Part shown: positions 1-12,080 of the stretch, one piece after another
Layout of the letters: the number at the start of each line of letters is the position of its first letter
How positions within the stretch are numbered: the stretch's first letter is position 1
Assembly (NCBI RefSeq): GCF_000143535.2
Contig: NC_037324.1
Span: 1,674,001-1,738,000 of the forward strand
DNA: 64,000 bases
Source of the DNA: Botrytis cinerea B05.10
Taxonomy: Eukaryota > Ascomycota > Leotiomycetes > Helotiales > Sclerotiniaceae
Reading direction: 5' to 3'
Notes under the pieces: model-generated
Database searches by the model: none
What the model saw: only the letters and a program-made list of their open reading frames with translations
What the model was told of the DNA's origin: nothing
Position numbers and translations under genes: made by a program

Positions 1-655
1 TAAAAAAAATATCTATAAAAAAGTATTCACAATCACCTACTCACCCAATCACCTACTCATATATCAATACATAACATCACATCCCCAATTTCACATCCTC
101 AATCACCTCATCACCCTCACAATCCCAAAACCCAAATCCCAAATCTCAATCTCAAACCCCTCATTCAAAAAAATCCAAATTTAATTTAAAAATCTCTTTA
201 TTGATTCGACTCAATTCAACTCAACTCGACATACGCCCAAAAGAAAAGGAAGAAAACAAATACTTCGATTTTCCCATAGCAAGAAATTTCAAAATCCCTT
301 CTCTTCCTCCCCTCCTTGCTCTCTATCAAACTTATCTACCTACCTATTCATTTCATAACGCCTTTACTCTACTTTACTCTACTCTACTCTACTCTCATGC
401 GATTCCCCAATATTACTCTCAGTGCCAAAGAAGAATACAATAACATCAAATATCCATTTTCATATAACTTCTCATCTCATCTTATCTGATAATGTTCTTA
501 GAATTTATTCATGAAGAGAAACCACTCCAATCCTCAATCTGTATGCGAATTGCTATCTGGAGAGAAAAGACGCCCGAGTAAAGTTGAAATCATACCATCA
601 TACCACTGGTCATTTCCAGAATTCCAGTTCCCTTTTTCCCGTGCCTTTCATCCAT
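1..655. other. Gene-free left edge, 3' flank of SCH9
   Basis: No gene is supported here. Bases 1-180 are strongly A/C-rich on the + strand and contain a near-duplicate of a CAATCACCTACTCA word around 30-60. Bases 362-398 hold a TACTC-type short tandem repeat. The only reading frames are short and of simple composition. The stretch presumably includes the SCH9 3' untranslated region, since SCH9 ends at 656 on the minus strand. Confidence 0.6.
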
Positions 656-2880
656 CTATCTATCCTGTACACTTCCTACGAAACTTGGATCTTTGATACT
701 TCCACCTCCATCTCCCAACCCTGCAACCGGTCTGTTGTAAGACCATCCAGTAAACTGTTCTTGCATGGTTGATGACAATTGTCCACCTTCTACCAATGAA
801 TCGGCTGGTGCTTGAGAGGTAAATTCTACATCAAAGTTGGTAGTGTCAAGAGCATCCGTCTATATTTGATTAGTATATATCATACGTGAACATTGAGAAA
901 GATAAGCAATAAAAAAAATACATACCACGTTAGGCTTGAATGTAGGCTCATACTTTCTTTGAAGTAACTTTCGCCAATCAATGCTGTGGAAGAAAGGATG
1001 GGCCTTAATTTCCGATGCACCATTTGCACCCAATCTGAGATCTGGTTTTCTGTTGAGAAGTTTCTGCAAAAGATCCTTTGCAGCAGGTGGAACAATCTCA
1101 GGGCCAGGGAAGTTCAATGGATCGCTCAAAATCTTGCGATACATCTCATTGGTATTCTCATCATAGAAAGGAGGTAAACCAGTCAACATCTCATAGAGCA
1201 AAACACCAAGGGTCCACCAATCAACCGTCTTAGTGTAACCTTGTCCCATCAGCAATTCTGGTGCCAAGTATTCGGGAGTTCCACAGAAGGTATTGGTGCG
1301 ATCTTCATCCTTCATATCAAGCTTACACAAGCCAAAATCACAAAGTGCAATGTGACCCGAGTAATCCAAAAGAATGTTCTCCGGCTTCAAGTCACGATAA
1401 ATAACGTTGAAACCATGTAAACATTCTAAAGCGCAAAGTAGCTCGGCCGTGTAAAATCTTGAACGATTGATGTCGAAGCGAGACTCCTTTTGAAGATGAT
1501 GGAAAAGTTCACCACCGTTAACAAATGCCAAGACGAAATATAACTTTTCCGGCGATTGGAAAGTAAACTTGAGAGGAACGATGAACGGATTGTTGATTTG
1601 AGAAAGGACCGATCTTTCTGCCAATGTGTGTGCGACTTCTGATCGTGAAATAATATGAGCCTTTCGAATGGTCTTGAGGGCGTAAATTCGTTGGGTATCT
1701 TTTTTCTTGACTTGCATGACCTTTCCAAAACTTCCTTTTCCAACCACTTTCAACAGGTCGAAATCTTCAATCTTCAATGCTCTTGTTCTATTCTCAACGT
1801 ATTCAACTCCAATGCGAATCTTTCCAGTGCCATATTGAACGTCTAACCACTCCGGTCCACTTTGTCCCAATGTGCTCTCTCTTCTTTGGAATTCTGCAGC
1901 GGCCTTTTCCTTGTCCTTTTTCCCCAGCTTAGGATCTTCGACGTATTTATGCTTTTCTTCGAATCGAGGATTGATGCGCGTAACACCAAGGAAAATATCT
2001 TGACTTCGACCGGATCCCGGAGGCGCATTTGGGTTTCGAAGGTATAAATGAACTGCTAATTCAGTAACTCTTGAAACATCAAACTTATACTGAGTATTAT
2101 CTCCAGCCCATAAGGGGTTTTCAGGGGACCCTGCAACTGAATTGACAAAAACTTGCATCTTATCGAAATCTAACAAGGCATATGGAAGGTATTTGGAGGA
2201 AATACGACCATGGTTAGTAGGAACTTGAATTCCACCGCCCGATGTTTGTGGTCTCATATTCGAGTAAGATCCCGCGACTTGGTTTGAAGCCCCCGAACGG
2301 ACTGAACCTGCCACTCCAAAGCCATTTCCCGCAGATAATGAATTCTGTGTATGGTTGCTGAATACTTGTTTATATTGATCTGGGAGAGAGAATCCATTTC
2401 CTTCGTGCAGAGTAACGATGAGAATGCCCGGTCGAGGAGCGGATTGTGGTTGAGTGGCTATGGCTTCCGAGGCAGCTTTCAAGGTCAGCATCCTTTTCGT
2501 GAACCCGATTAACGACGTGCGCATGCATACCTATTCCATTATCGTTGATAGATGGTGCCGGACTGGAGGTGCCAGATTTCTCATCTTTGGATGATTCCCG
2601 AAGAGTTTGTGAAGATGGGGTTCGAGAGAAGGTAGACGTTAGGGGACCAAGATGCGTCTCTTTGAGCTCTAAATATGGATTGAGATCATTAGTGACAGGT
2701 TCATTTCATGTGTGGGCTGTAGACGATTCCGAGTTCAATAGACTCTTGGCCAAAGTGACGTTGCGTTGGTACTCAACCGTAGGATTTAGCTAAAGGAGGT
2801 AGATTTGGGTGGTTTCAAGATTGAGGTGTAACGAATTGCAATGAAATAAACTCACTCTTGGTGATATTCCAAGACGACAT
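656..2880 (-). CDS. sch9: AGC-family protein kinase SCH9 with N-terminal C2-like domain
   Basis: Serine/threonine kinase of the Sch9/Sck1 group, by family knowledge a TORC1 effector controlling growth, ageing and stress. I read four exons: 2856-2880, 2531-2668, 926-2475 and 656-859 (introns 187, 55 and 66 nt), giving 638 residues. A C2-like region spans about 71-279 and begins GILIVTLHEG. The kinase domain is about 293-551: glycine loop GKGSFG at 300-305, VAIK-type Lys322, YRD aspartate 416, DFG aspartate 434 and T-loop Thr450 in TFCGTPEY. The tail carries the AGC hydrophobic motif FTGWSY at 607-612, entirely inside the last exon. The start MSSWNITKKLKETHLGPLT was chosen because splicing to the KLKETH exon keeps frame and matches the N-terminus I expect for filamentous-fungal Sch9. 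It is divergent from ADA2. The kinase call is certain; the first, 187-nt intron is the least certain part. Confidence 0.93.
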
Positions 2881-2987
2881 CTTGGGGATGGGGAACAAAA
2901 TTGTATCGGTAGGAGAGGGGGACGGGGGAAGAAGGATACGTTGTAGGATTCGAGGTAATGAGTATGGTTGTAATTGATGTTGGGTGG

Positions 2988-3050
2988 TGGATGGTAGATG
3001 GTGGATGGTGGATGGCAGATGGTAGATGGTAGATGGGTATGGTAATGGAT
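2988..3050. repeat. GATGGT-type degenerate microsatellite
   Basis: Irregular tandem copies of GGTAGATGGTGGATGG-like words in the SCH9 5' leader or promoter. Read on the minus strand it is CCATC-rich. Confidence 0.85.
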
Positions 3051-3286
3051 GAGGAGCAGAGTAATAAATATCGGGATTTCTTCGAGGGATTGACACAGTA
3101 AGTGTTTGTTCAGTGCGTTGCGGTCAGGATTTAGCTTCAAACAAGTCCTCACAGGCGATTGCCCCGCCAAAAGAGATTGCTGATTCCAGGCAATACGCGT
3201 GAATTGATACGAGGCGAGGGAGCGAGGGAGCGAGGGAGGGAGTGATATGGAACGAGTGAAACGTTGACAGAATCTCGTCGTGGCGA

Positions 3287-3322
3287 TGTGGTTGTGGTTG
3301 TGGTTGTGGTTGTGGTTGTGTT
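3287..3322. repeat. GGTTGT microsatellite
   Basis: About five tandem copies of a TGGTTG hexamer in the SCH9-ADA2 spacer. Confidence 0.9.
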
Positions 3323-3481
3323 GTAGCACGAGTGGCAGAGCCAATATCAATCAATATGGAAGAATAGAGTACGGCTTCTTCTACTTTTCTCTTTTTGCTT
3401 TGGGATCGGTGTATGTGCCACTACTCGCACTCTTCGCAATGAGAGGCTGCAACGATATCTAAATTAAACAGACGTCCCTCA

Positions 3482-3532
3482 GACTCTCTCTCTCTCTCTC
3501 GCTCCCTCTCTCCCTCCCTCTCTCCCTCTCAA
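3482..3532. repeat. CT-rich microsatellite
   Basis: A pyrimidine-only run (with one G) of CT and CCCT words in the SCH9-ADA2 spacer. CT tracts are common in fungal promoters; a regulatory role is only inference. Confidence 0.85.
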
Positions 3533-4337
3533 CACTATGCCTTATCACCTGCTTACAACCTGCGAGGGCAGTGGGCAGTGTTTGTAAGGGGGCGACTTCC
3601 AATGTAACATTGCTCCTCTCGACCACAGCCCATCCGTCTCCTTAGTCACGTGCACGCACCATCGACTTGTCTCCTGCACCTTCCACGGCAACGCGGGCGG
3701 GGCGGCCATGCACCTCAACTCCGAACATTCGTGATAACGAGATCCGATAAGGACGCTCGTCTTGCGGTTGATGGGCCAAGTTGCACGTATGTACTCCGTC
3801 CGTATCGACTCGTATCTCCCCAGCTCGTGCGTACCAAAAGTATCAATATCAATGCGGCAGCAAATCCTGCATGGTAAAAGCATCCTCCATCGCATATCGC
3901 GCACAGGATTCTTCACATTCTTCTCGTGCATACGTAAGCAATGGAAACGAAATCAGCCTCGATACATCCACGAGGGAATCCTCCATAGTGATCTTCAGCA
4001 TAACAAAATATCAGCCTCCCTGGCTTGGTGTGGCTGGTGGCTCTAGTCGAGGTTAGACCACCTCACCACCACGGTTCCTCGACCGTAGCCTTGTTGAGCC
4101 ACACCTGTCATGTACCCACTCTTGGAACCTCATCGCATTGATCGAACTACCACTCACCAAATCATCAACACCGTAACAACTTTAATACTTTTGATTTATT
4201 TGGGGAACAATTCCATCAGAGAAACTATCCGCTCCTTCAATTACAACACACTTTAATCTAAAAACAAACCGCAGCCGCGTCATCTCTATCTGTTGGTCAA
4301 TCGTGGCGCAAAGTAAATATTCACAACCACCTTGACA

Positions 4338-5964
4338 ATGGGGATCATTCGCAAGAAGACGGCAATGAGAGGGGGTGAAGGCGGTGTTAAATATGTCTGT
4401 GATATGTGTTCCGCAGACGTCACAAATACCGTACGTACTCTCCATCAATCTCCGGTCTATCGTCCCGCGTAGCTGTCCAAAGAGCTAACTCTCTTCCCAA
4501 TCATAGGTCCGGATTAGATGCGCCCATTCTGCTTGCAATGAATACGACCTCTGTGTACAATGTTTTGCCGACGGCAAATCCTCCTCGCAGCATCAACCTG
4601 CTACTCACCCATTTAGAGTTATCGAACAAAACTCGGTACCAATCTACGAACCGGATTGGGGAGCAGATGAAGAACTACTATTACTGGAAGGGTGTGAGAT
4701 ATACGGATTGGGTTCTTGGGCAGATATCGCAGATCACATTGGAGGATTCCGAACTAAAGAAGAGGTCCGAGATCATTACAAGAAGGTCTACTTGGATAGT
4801 CCAAAATTCCCATTACCAAAACGCGCTAGTCCACACGATACCGAGTTGATGGATGCATTACCTCGAGACGAATTCCAAGCGCGAAAGAAGGCGCGAATAG
4901 AGAAGAGAAAAGAGGCAGCTAAAAATCAACCTCCACCGCAACCGAAAAAGAAGCCTACAGCAAGTGTTCCATCATGTCATGATATTCAAGGTTATATGCC
5001 TGGTCGTCTGGAGTTCGAGACCGAATATGCAAATGAAGCAGAAGAGGCCGTTCAGTTAATGTCATTTGAACCTGGTGATGGAGTTAATCCCACTACAGGA
5101 AAGGTGGAACCGGAATTCGAGCTCAAAATGACCGTAATGAACATATACAATCAGCGATTAACACAGCGAGCCGATCGTAAAAAGGTCATATTTGAACATA
5201 ACCTTCTGGAATATCGCAAAGCAGTTGCTCTTGACAAAAAACGTACAAAGGAAGAAAGGGATCTCCTTACGCGTACAAAACCTTTTGCAAGAATGATGAA
5301 TCATGATGATTATGAAGAATTCTCAAAAGGGCTCATTGATGAGTTAAACTTGCGATTAGCAGTTCAGCAATTGCAAGAGTGGAGACAAATGAAGATTGGA
5401 GACCTTAAAAGCGGAGAGAAATACGAACAAGATAAGCAACAGAGAATTCACAAGGCACAGCCTATGGGTAGTATGGATCGTGAAAGATACGCCACAAGTA
5501 CAAAGAACAAACCTCCTCCTGTTGTCGAAACACCAAGTGGTGCAGCTGCATTGGTTGCTCCTGAGTTACCGGATTCTATCTTCAAATCTGAGCCAAACGA
5601 TGACAAAGAAAACTTAATGAATGGTAATGGTTCTCTCACAAATGGAATTAAGCAGCAATCCCCTATCATCAAACGTGAACCAATACAAGTTCAACCTCTC
5701 TCAACAATCACCCCATTACCACTCAACCCATCATCTACTCCCGATTACCATCTTTTGACACCTGGGGAAATTGATCTTTGTGAAAAGACTCGATTGAATC
5801 CAAAACCATATCTGGTGATCAAAGAAGCGGTTCTAAAAGAGGCATTGAAGGGTGATGGAAAATTGAAGAGGAAAATGGTCAAGGAGATTGCGAGAGTGGA
5901 AGGAGCAAAGGGCGGGAAGATTTTTGATTTCTTCTTGCATGTTGGTTGGGTCGGGAAAGCGTAG
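4338..5964 (+). CDS. ada2: SAGA/ADA transcriptional adaptor Ada2
   Basis: Subunit of the Gcn5 histone acetyltransferase module of SAGA, nuclear. Two exons, 4338-4430 and 4507-5964, with a 76-nt intron (GTACGT...CATAG), give 516 residues. A ZZ zinc finger starts at about residue 19 with Cys pairs (CDMC, later CVQC) and continues across the splice junction, which is why the upstream exon is required. A SANT/Myb domain follows at about 72-120 ([20 protein letters not shown]). The C-terminus (about 430-516) is the SWIRM domain, starting near [16 protein letters not shown] Lys/Glu-rich middle region links them. By family knowledge the SANT region binds Gcn5 and stimulates its activity. Length and domain order match fungal Ada2. 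A longer frame starting at 4406 is an out-of-frame shadow of exon 1. Confidence 0.96.
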
Positions 5965-6786
5965 GGGATTTTCTTAATTATTATTGAATGATGAAGGAGT
6001 TAGTGCGGTCATTACGAATAATTTATTGGGGTGGGAAAGGGAGCAAACTTCCATGGGTGGTGTTAAGGATGGGAATGGACATGTGTCTTTCAGCGTATAT
6101 GGAGGGTACTGATACTAAGAGAGTTTTCTTGCTGTATTTCCTCACATTCGGTTAGGTGTTGGGGGGAATACACAGAAACCCCTTTTGAGGAAAGATATTG
6201 TCTTTTGCAAATATCACATTTCATGATGCATAGCATAGCTAGGTTTTGATTGGAGTTTGGAGGGAATGAATTTCATGGTACGGCGCAATTGGATTGGATT
6301 GGAGTTTTGCTTGTGGTCTTGGTAGTTGATGTCAATCGAATTGGTATGAGGATGAATATGGGATGCTTAATAACTAGGGCACGCGTGAATTTCACCGGCG
6401 TCATGATATTCTGAGCAGGATGTATTCGTCAGCGCTACTTTTTGGCTTTCCTATATTAGACAGCGGGGTTAGAAGAGAAACAGCGATGCTGTAATATAGA
6501 AGTGGGTGGGAAGAGTGGGGATGAGGGTTGAGGGTTGAGATGGGATTCGAGGGTTGTAGATATATGTATTGTGTAGAATATATACATTTGCTATGAGATG
6601 AGGAGTAGAAGATGTGATTAGTGTGATGGTAGTGTGATGGTGATGGTGATGGTGATTTGATAGTGAAAGTAACTGAAGGTAATAAAATGAAGTATGGAAT
6701 AGGGGTAGGAATAGGGGGTGAATGATGTATTGCTATATTTGGGATGTGATGTATATATAGAGTATATTATTTATAAGTTTAGCGAA

Positions 6787-6831
6787 GATAGAGAGGTGTT
6801 TGATAGAGAGGTGTTTGATAGAGAGGCGTTT
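6787..6831. repeat. 15-bp tandem repeat, three copies
   Basis: Three head-to-tail copies of GATAGAGAGGTGTTT; the third has one T-to-C change. A fourth copy begins and then diverges. Confidence 0.95.
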
Positions 6832-7052
6832 GATATTTATATATGGGTAGTGAGGGATGAAGTGGATGTAGGAATGGGAATGCGAATGAAAGGAGAGGGG
6901 AGGGGGAAGGGGGAAAGGGGGATGTGTGTATGTATATATATATCTATTTATCTATCTATCTATTAATGTATTGAGCTATTTATTACACACACTATTTGTT
7001 AATTGTTTGTAAATTGTAGAATGGAAGTTTGTTATTTTATATTATGGTCTAA

Positions 7053-7072
7053 TGGGATGGGATGGGATGGGA
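7053..7072. repeat. GGGAT pentamer repeat
   Basis: Four consecutive GGGAT units, with further scattered copies to about 7140. The reverse-complement unit is expanded upstream of the Sfk1-like gene at 51491. Confidence 0.9.
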
Positions 7073-7216
7073 TTTGATGAGATATATTGGGATGTGATGG
7101 TATTGAATGGCATGGGATGGGATAAGATGGGGTAAAATAGGATGGTAATATAAATTTGTATGAAAGTTATAGGAAAGGGGATGGAAGAGGATGGAGGGTG
7201 TAGAAAAAAAAAGAAC

Positions 7217-7292
7217 GGGAAAGGAGAAGAGGAAAGGGGAAGGGAGAAGAAGGGAAAAAGGGATAGGAAAGGGAAGAGGGAAGGGGAAGGGG
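7217..7292. repeat. Homopurine tract
   Basis: About 75 bases of almost uninterrupted A and G (GGGAAAGGAGAAGAGG-type words), flanked by A-rich sequence. Such tracts can form triplex or H-DNA; that is inference from composition. Confidence 0.85.
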
Positions 7293-8299
7293 TAAGAAAA
7301 TAGGTATGATAAATGAGAAGAATTAGAAGAAAAGAAAAGAAATCAGCACATAAGCAAATTAAAAAAAAAAGAACAAACAGAAGAATTAAGATATCTTGAT
7401 TTCTTCATTTCGAGCTATCTACACAGTTACACAGTTACATATTCACAGGTATATATACATATACACATTACATGTCCAGATTCACCCTCCAAGAAAAAAA
7501 AATTCGACATGAACCAAAAATCATCACCGCACCAAATACTACATGCACCACTCAACAATAATAACACTTCAGCTCTTTTATTATTCTCGCCTCGGAAGCG
7601 AAGTTGAAGAAACCTCGTCTTCATCAAGTCTTTATTTAGGAAAAAGTTTTCGATCAGGGTGAGGGCGTCCCTCTTTTTCTATTCTACACTTTGTCAAAAA
7701 GGAGTAGATGGCGGGAATGTAATGAAAAATGAAAAATGAGAAATGAAATAAGAGGTGTATGATTTTTTTTTTTTTTTTTTTTTTGGTTTGGTATTGAGAG
7801 TAATAATGATGATAGATAGCTAGGTAGCTACCTAGTGTTTAGAATGAGGAATTATGTATATATGGCTTATTAGTTCTGGAGATATTTTTCTGTTTTTTGT
7901 TTTATATCATATGATAAGTTATTGATTTCTATAATATGAAAATGTAACATACATTCTAGGTTCGGTCTACTCGTAGATTACATAATATATTCTATAGTTT
8001 TTTGAGATATTTTCAAATGTATCTTTGATACGCGTGTATTAACATCTCGAGAAAATCTCACAATTATTATTCTACATGACTAAATGTTAATTACGAGGAA
8101 TAATACTAATTGTGCTATTTCTTATAGTGTTGGAGTATAATAACAATGAGATTGAAGTGGGAATTGATGAATGGGTTTAAGCGATGGGATGAGAATGAAA
8201 TGTTAGTAAGATATATTATATAACGACGAAACTTTATTTAGCAAGCTTTGAATTGTGAATAAGATCATTCAGATGATCTGGATGAATGTCTTTTGTATT

Positions 8300-10000
8300 A
8301 AGAGAGACTTTTGAATGGAGTTGTGTGTTTGATGTTGGTAATTGGAGAAAAGGGATGCAATGGTGTTGTGGTAATGTTCTGGAGCACGCGAGAAAATTGT
8401 TGTGCTGTGGCTTTTGCGGATGGGTTTGTGTGCTTTACGAGGTATATTAAGTTATATTATATAGGTATATAACTTATTTGTTGTATTAGTATTATGTATT
8501 AAGGTTCGTTCGTGCTCGGAATGAGGGACGTCTTGTTTTCTCTTTTGGAATAATGACAGGAGATGATGAATAGGTATTAGAATATAAATGTAGAAGAGAG
8601 GAAGAGCAGTATAAATGAATGAAAGAGGAGAAAGAAAAGGAAAAAGAAAGTGTAGATTTGAAGTAACGTTTGTAATGTATGTCTTGTTGTACAGGTAGAT
8701 AGGGTATTAGAGGTGTGAAGGTATTAGACATATCAGAGATTTCAGAGATGATGGAGATACTGGAGAAATATAAGACGTTAACAGTCGACTCTTCAAGTGA
8801 CAAATTTTAGGAAATAACCAGCCGAACGAAGAGCTGACTAATAGAGGCAGTCGAAGTGAAATAAAGATGTGTTTTGGAGCCTTCGAGAATTTATTATGCC
8901 GAGGTTCTTGCGGAAGATTTTGTATGTTTTCAAGGACTTACTAAATCAGATAATATGTTTGTATAGTCTATGTATCACACTAGTGTTAACTCATACAATG
9001 ACTTAAAGATCTTTGATGCTAGGGGAGGGAGGATTGTTTCTCTCTCTCTTTCTCTAATGAATGAAAGAAGACGATGAAAGGAGACGGAGTGATCTAGACC
9101 CCTTAGATAGATTCCAAACTAAAATGTGCAACGCACAATAAATCTTTACCTGGTGTGGAAGAGGGTTGAATAGATTGAGAAGATACTCGACGGCGGCTCA
9201 GATCCGGAAACAGACATCTTTTGTGTTGAAGTATTATTTGTCCAGATATTTATGCATCAGGGCCTGTGAGTAAGTCATTGAATCGCATTGTTGTATTTGT
9301 ATGCTATGAGGAGTGTGTTCTGTATACAAGATCATTTTGAAACTTGTATGATGCTATATATCGTATTAGTATTATGTGTTAGAGTCCTTTGATTCTGAGA
9401 GGGTGGAGGACGTCATGTTTCCTTTTCCCGTAGTAAATGAAAGGAATTGATGAATACACAGCCAAACATAGATGCAAAAGAGAAGAGGGAGAGAAGGAGA
9501 AGGAACAGGAGAAAGTGGAAAAGAAATGGCAGATTCTCAAACAACGTATGCAACGCACACTGCTATCTATAGGCAGTTGATGAGAAGGACGAGAAGCCGA
9601 AAAGAGTTGAGAGGAATGAAAAATGATAAAAATGTGAAAGCCTGGAAGGACAGCATCGTGCCGAGGTTTCTGCGGAAAGTACACCGTAAGAGTGTTATAC
9701 TAGATCGTTCAATTGGGTTAGTCCTGCCATATGTTCTGTTACCTCTCATATGATCATATAATCCTGGAGCTCTTTAATATTAAGGGAATGAAAAGAATTC
9801 GCTTCCTTCCCCTAATAGATAAAAGGGGAAAATTAGAGGGATGAGAAATAAGAGGAAAAACAGTGGTTAAGATTCTCCAATTGGGCATAGCAGGTTCTAA
9901 ACCAATATTTGGAGTAGCACACACTCTAGGATAAGAAGAGTGAGAAGGGTGAGAAGGGCAGAAGGGTTAGAACTGTGAGAACTGTGAGAACTGTAAAACA
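8300..10000. repeat. Decayed tandem repeats, about four units of 0.4-0.5 kb
   Basis: Related segments recur in the same order. A purine-rich core of the type GGGAATGAAAGGA..GATGAAT recurs near 8518, 9016, 9398 and 9782. About 110-150 bases downstream comes a GCAACGCACA-like word (near 9125 and 9547; weaker near 8663 and 9915). A GCCGAGGTTCTTGCGGAA-like word recurs near 8404 (weaker), 8899 and 9661. TATTAGTATTATGT recurs at about 8484 and 9364. Minus-strand frames at 8492-8803 and 9379-9684 translate to similar Ser/Phe-rich peptides (SFSFS..SSLLHLY versus SFSFSPSSLLHLC), which I read as a consequence of the repeat rather than real proteins. Origin unknown: an eroded satellite, a gene-family relic or a transposon remnant. 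Confidence 0.65.
9940..9994. repeat. GTGAGAA-type short tandem repeats
   Basis: Tandem GTGAGAAGG words followed by three copies of GTGAGAACT. Lies at the end of the larger decayed array. Confidence 0.8.
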
Positions 10001-12080
10001 GGTGAGGGGGATGACCGCAATCTAGATGTGGAGGGTCTTGGGTCTGACAAATCAAAGAGACCCTCAACTTTGAGATTAGGATAGGAGTATATTCAAATCA
10101 GTATTCGTATACACAGTATTCAACGAGATTGTTAAGTGAGTAAATGCAAATGGCTCATGCAAGCCAGCATCTTCGAGTCAGACAGCTTCACCACGTATGT
10201 TTCACGGCTAGGTGTCGCACATGTCGCCCTATTAATCATCGAAAACATTTCAAGGGCCTAGATACCATTGCCCGATACATACCTCCTCAATTGAAACACT
10301 TTGTCGCATACTATCGCAAGTGTACGGAGACTTTATCGTGGCGACTATCGTATTGAGACTACGCTATGGTGTCAAGTGAAGATATATTACTTAGTGACTA
10401 ATGTTAGCAAGCGTGCATAAAGGACAGTGAGTCGCCTCGGCAGATATCAAAACGCGTACCTCGTAGTGCTCATTCCTACTGCACCTTATCTTCAATTATC
10501 GACTCAGACCAAGACCCAGGGCTGGTGTCGATGTCAGTGTCAGTGTCAGTATCAGTGTTAATGTCAGTACCAGTGCATCTGATCCCGAACTATCGAATGT
10601 TGAGACACGAACATGTATGTAACCCTACCTTTTCTATGCATTCATACATTCAACAGCTTATTGTCATTCGAATATATATCCTTGGATCGAGATCAGAAAC
10701 CAAGTGTTGAGCAGCTACCAGCTAGAATTCAGATGGCGTTTGTGGCAGTTCTACATCCTTGAATTGATCTGTCATCGTTTACTCCACCCAAATAGCACTG
10801 AGAGCCAATTAGACAACAGATGCACGGGAAGAAGATCTAAAATCAAGAAATATTGTGGTGTGAATTCTTTTTCGCCTCTTCAAGTTCACTCACTCGGTAC
10901 TCAGTTTGTAGCCTTAAGATCCAGAGCGTATATGTCTAGCGTATTTTCTCCGGAGCAGCATTGGAAGAAGAACTTGTGGACTAGAACAAAGAAAGAACTC
11001 CGAAGTTGATGATAAGATAGTTGATATTAAATGCTTTACTATAGCTCATCATCGGTGCTTCGACGAGCATTTTATATTGTGTCGTATGTCGAACCGTATG
11101 TCGACTGGTTGATCATTGTTGCCGGCTATCGGACACACACGTGCCATATCATCTCTACACCTTTCCCTTCATTCAACCAAGCACACGTTAATAAGGTACC
11201 ACCTAGATACCCAGCAGATACACCATCATCAATATCAACTCCTCCTCCTCCTCTCCCTCCACTTGCCCCTTCGCCCATATAATTCCTTCCGCCATCGTGG
11301 ATTTGTATCAACTATTGCCGGTTCGGTGAAAGGCGTACTATGCCCTGATGAACTGGCACCTGTATCATCAAAAGATATCGATTCACAATATCAGATTTAT
11401 CGTCAAATTCATTCATTTTCACCGAGGAAAATGGGGTTTTTTATTCGCCACCTCCAATTCAAAATCACCTCCTAAGCCTCGAAACCTATCAAATTGGACT
11501 TTCCATGCGGCCATTCTTCCAAGACATTCATCTAGTCATATGTAGATCATGCCAAAAAAAAATCTTCCTCAGTCTAAACCTGGAGCACTGGTAGACTCGT
11601 TCCGGCTAATCTACACCTCAAATATTCCATTGTTTCTCATATCAGATCCTTCAGACTCCTTGAGATTCGAGCCGGCAAATGCGCCACGATTATTTTGACG
11701 ATCGATATCTAGCTATGACCGTAAAGAGGGTACAGCAAGCCATATATTTCATCCTGGCTAGTCGTCCCAGACAATGCGCATTTCGATATTGCGACGAACG
11801 ATGAAAGATGGTCGTGTAAATAGATGGCGATTTGTTGGAAATTCCTAGACAGAAATCACCAGCATGTTTAATTTTGTGATGGATATCACCTTCATATTGG
11901 CTTCTATCCCAGGTGTATCAATCAAAATTGATCGACGGCGTTGATATCAGTTGAAAAATTATCTCGGAGGACGTCTCCAACAGCGCATCCTACATTTCAA
12001 ACTACAATTTGCGAAAACCGTCCTCTCCACGGAGATGTAAAAATGAATACAAGCTTTTCCCTTTGCCCCAGCTGAATCTG
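10001..12080. other. Gene-free region downstream of the Zn2Cys6 regulator
   Basis: No reading frame here shows recognisable domains or spliceable continuity. A TGTCAG hexamer repeat lies at 10526-10575. Frames of 60-119 codons (10144, 10704, 11031 and 11116) have no family signature and are treated as chance. The right end should contain the 3' untranslated region of the regulator gene. Confidence 0.5.
10526..10575. repeat. TGTCAG degenerate hexamer repeat
   Basis: About seven imperfect copies of (A)TGTCAG in a row. Confidence 0.9.

Larger units (their letters stand above)
2881..4337. promoter_or_regulatory. Shared divergent spacer between SCH9 and ADA2
   Basis: This 1.46-kb interval separates two divergent genes and must hold both promoters and 5' leaders. 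It contains several simple repeats: ATGG/GATGGT at 2988-3050, GGTTGT at 3287-3322 and a CT-rich microsatellite at 3482-3532. Reading frames here translate to low-complexity peptides such as His-Asn repeats and are shadows of the repeats. No specific transcription-factor site can be assigned. Confidence 0.6.
5965..8439. other. Gene-free, G/A-skewed intergenic region
   Basis: No coding region is supported. The + strand is conspicuously purine-rich, especially G, over kilobases, with recurrent GATGG, GGGAT and GGAATGG words, a 15-bp triplet repeat, a near-pure purine tract and a T run of about 23 at 7762-7784. The first few hundred bases are presumably the ADA2 3' untranslated region. Short frames on both strands have low-complexity products. 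Confidence 0.6.

Noticed and set aside
2790..3350. Minus-strand 186-codon frame upstream of SCH9 with His-Asn repeats
   Set aside because: Its product is dominated by the GGTTGT and GATGGT microsatellites and overlaps the SCH9 start exon in a different frame; no domain.
3545..3931. Minus-strand 128-codon frame in the SCH9-ADA2 spacer
   Set aside because: No recognisable family, several overlapping frames on the other strand, no splice-consistent extension.
9379..9684. Minus-strand frames at 8492-8803 and 9379-9684 with similar Ser/Phe-rich peptides
   Set aside because: The similarity follows from the underlying DNA repeat; the other units are not open, so a protein family is unlikely.
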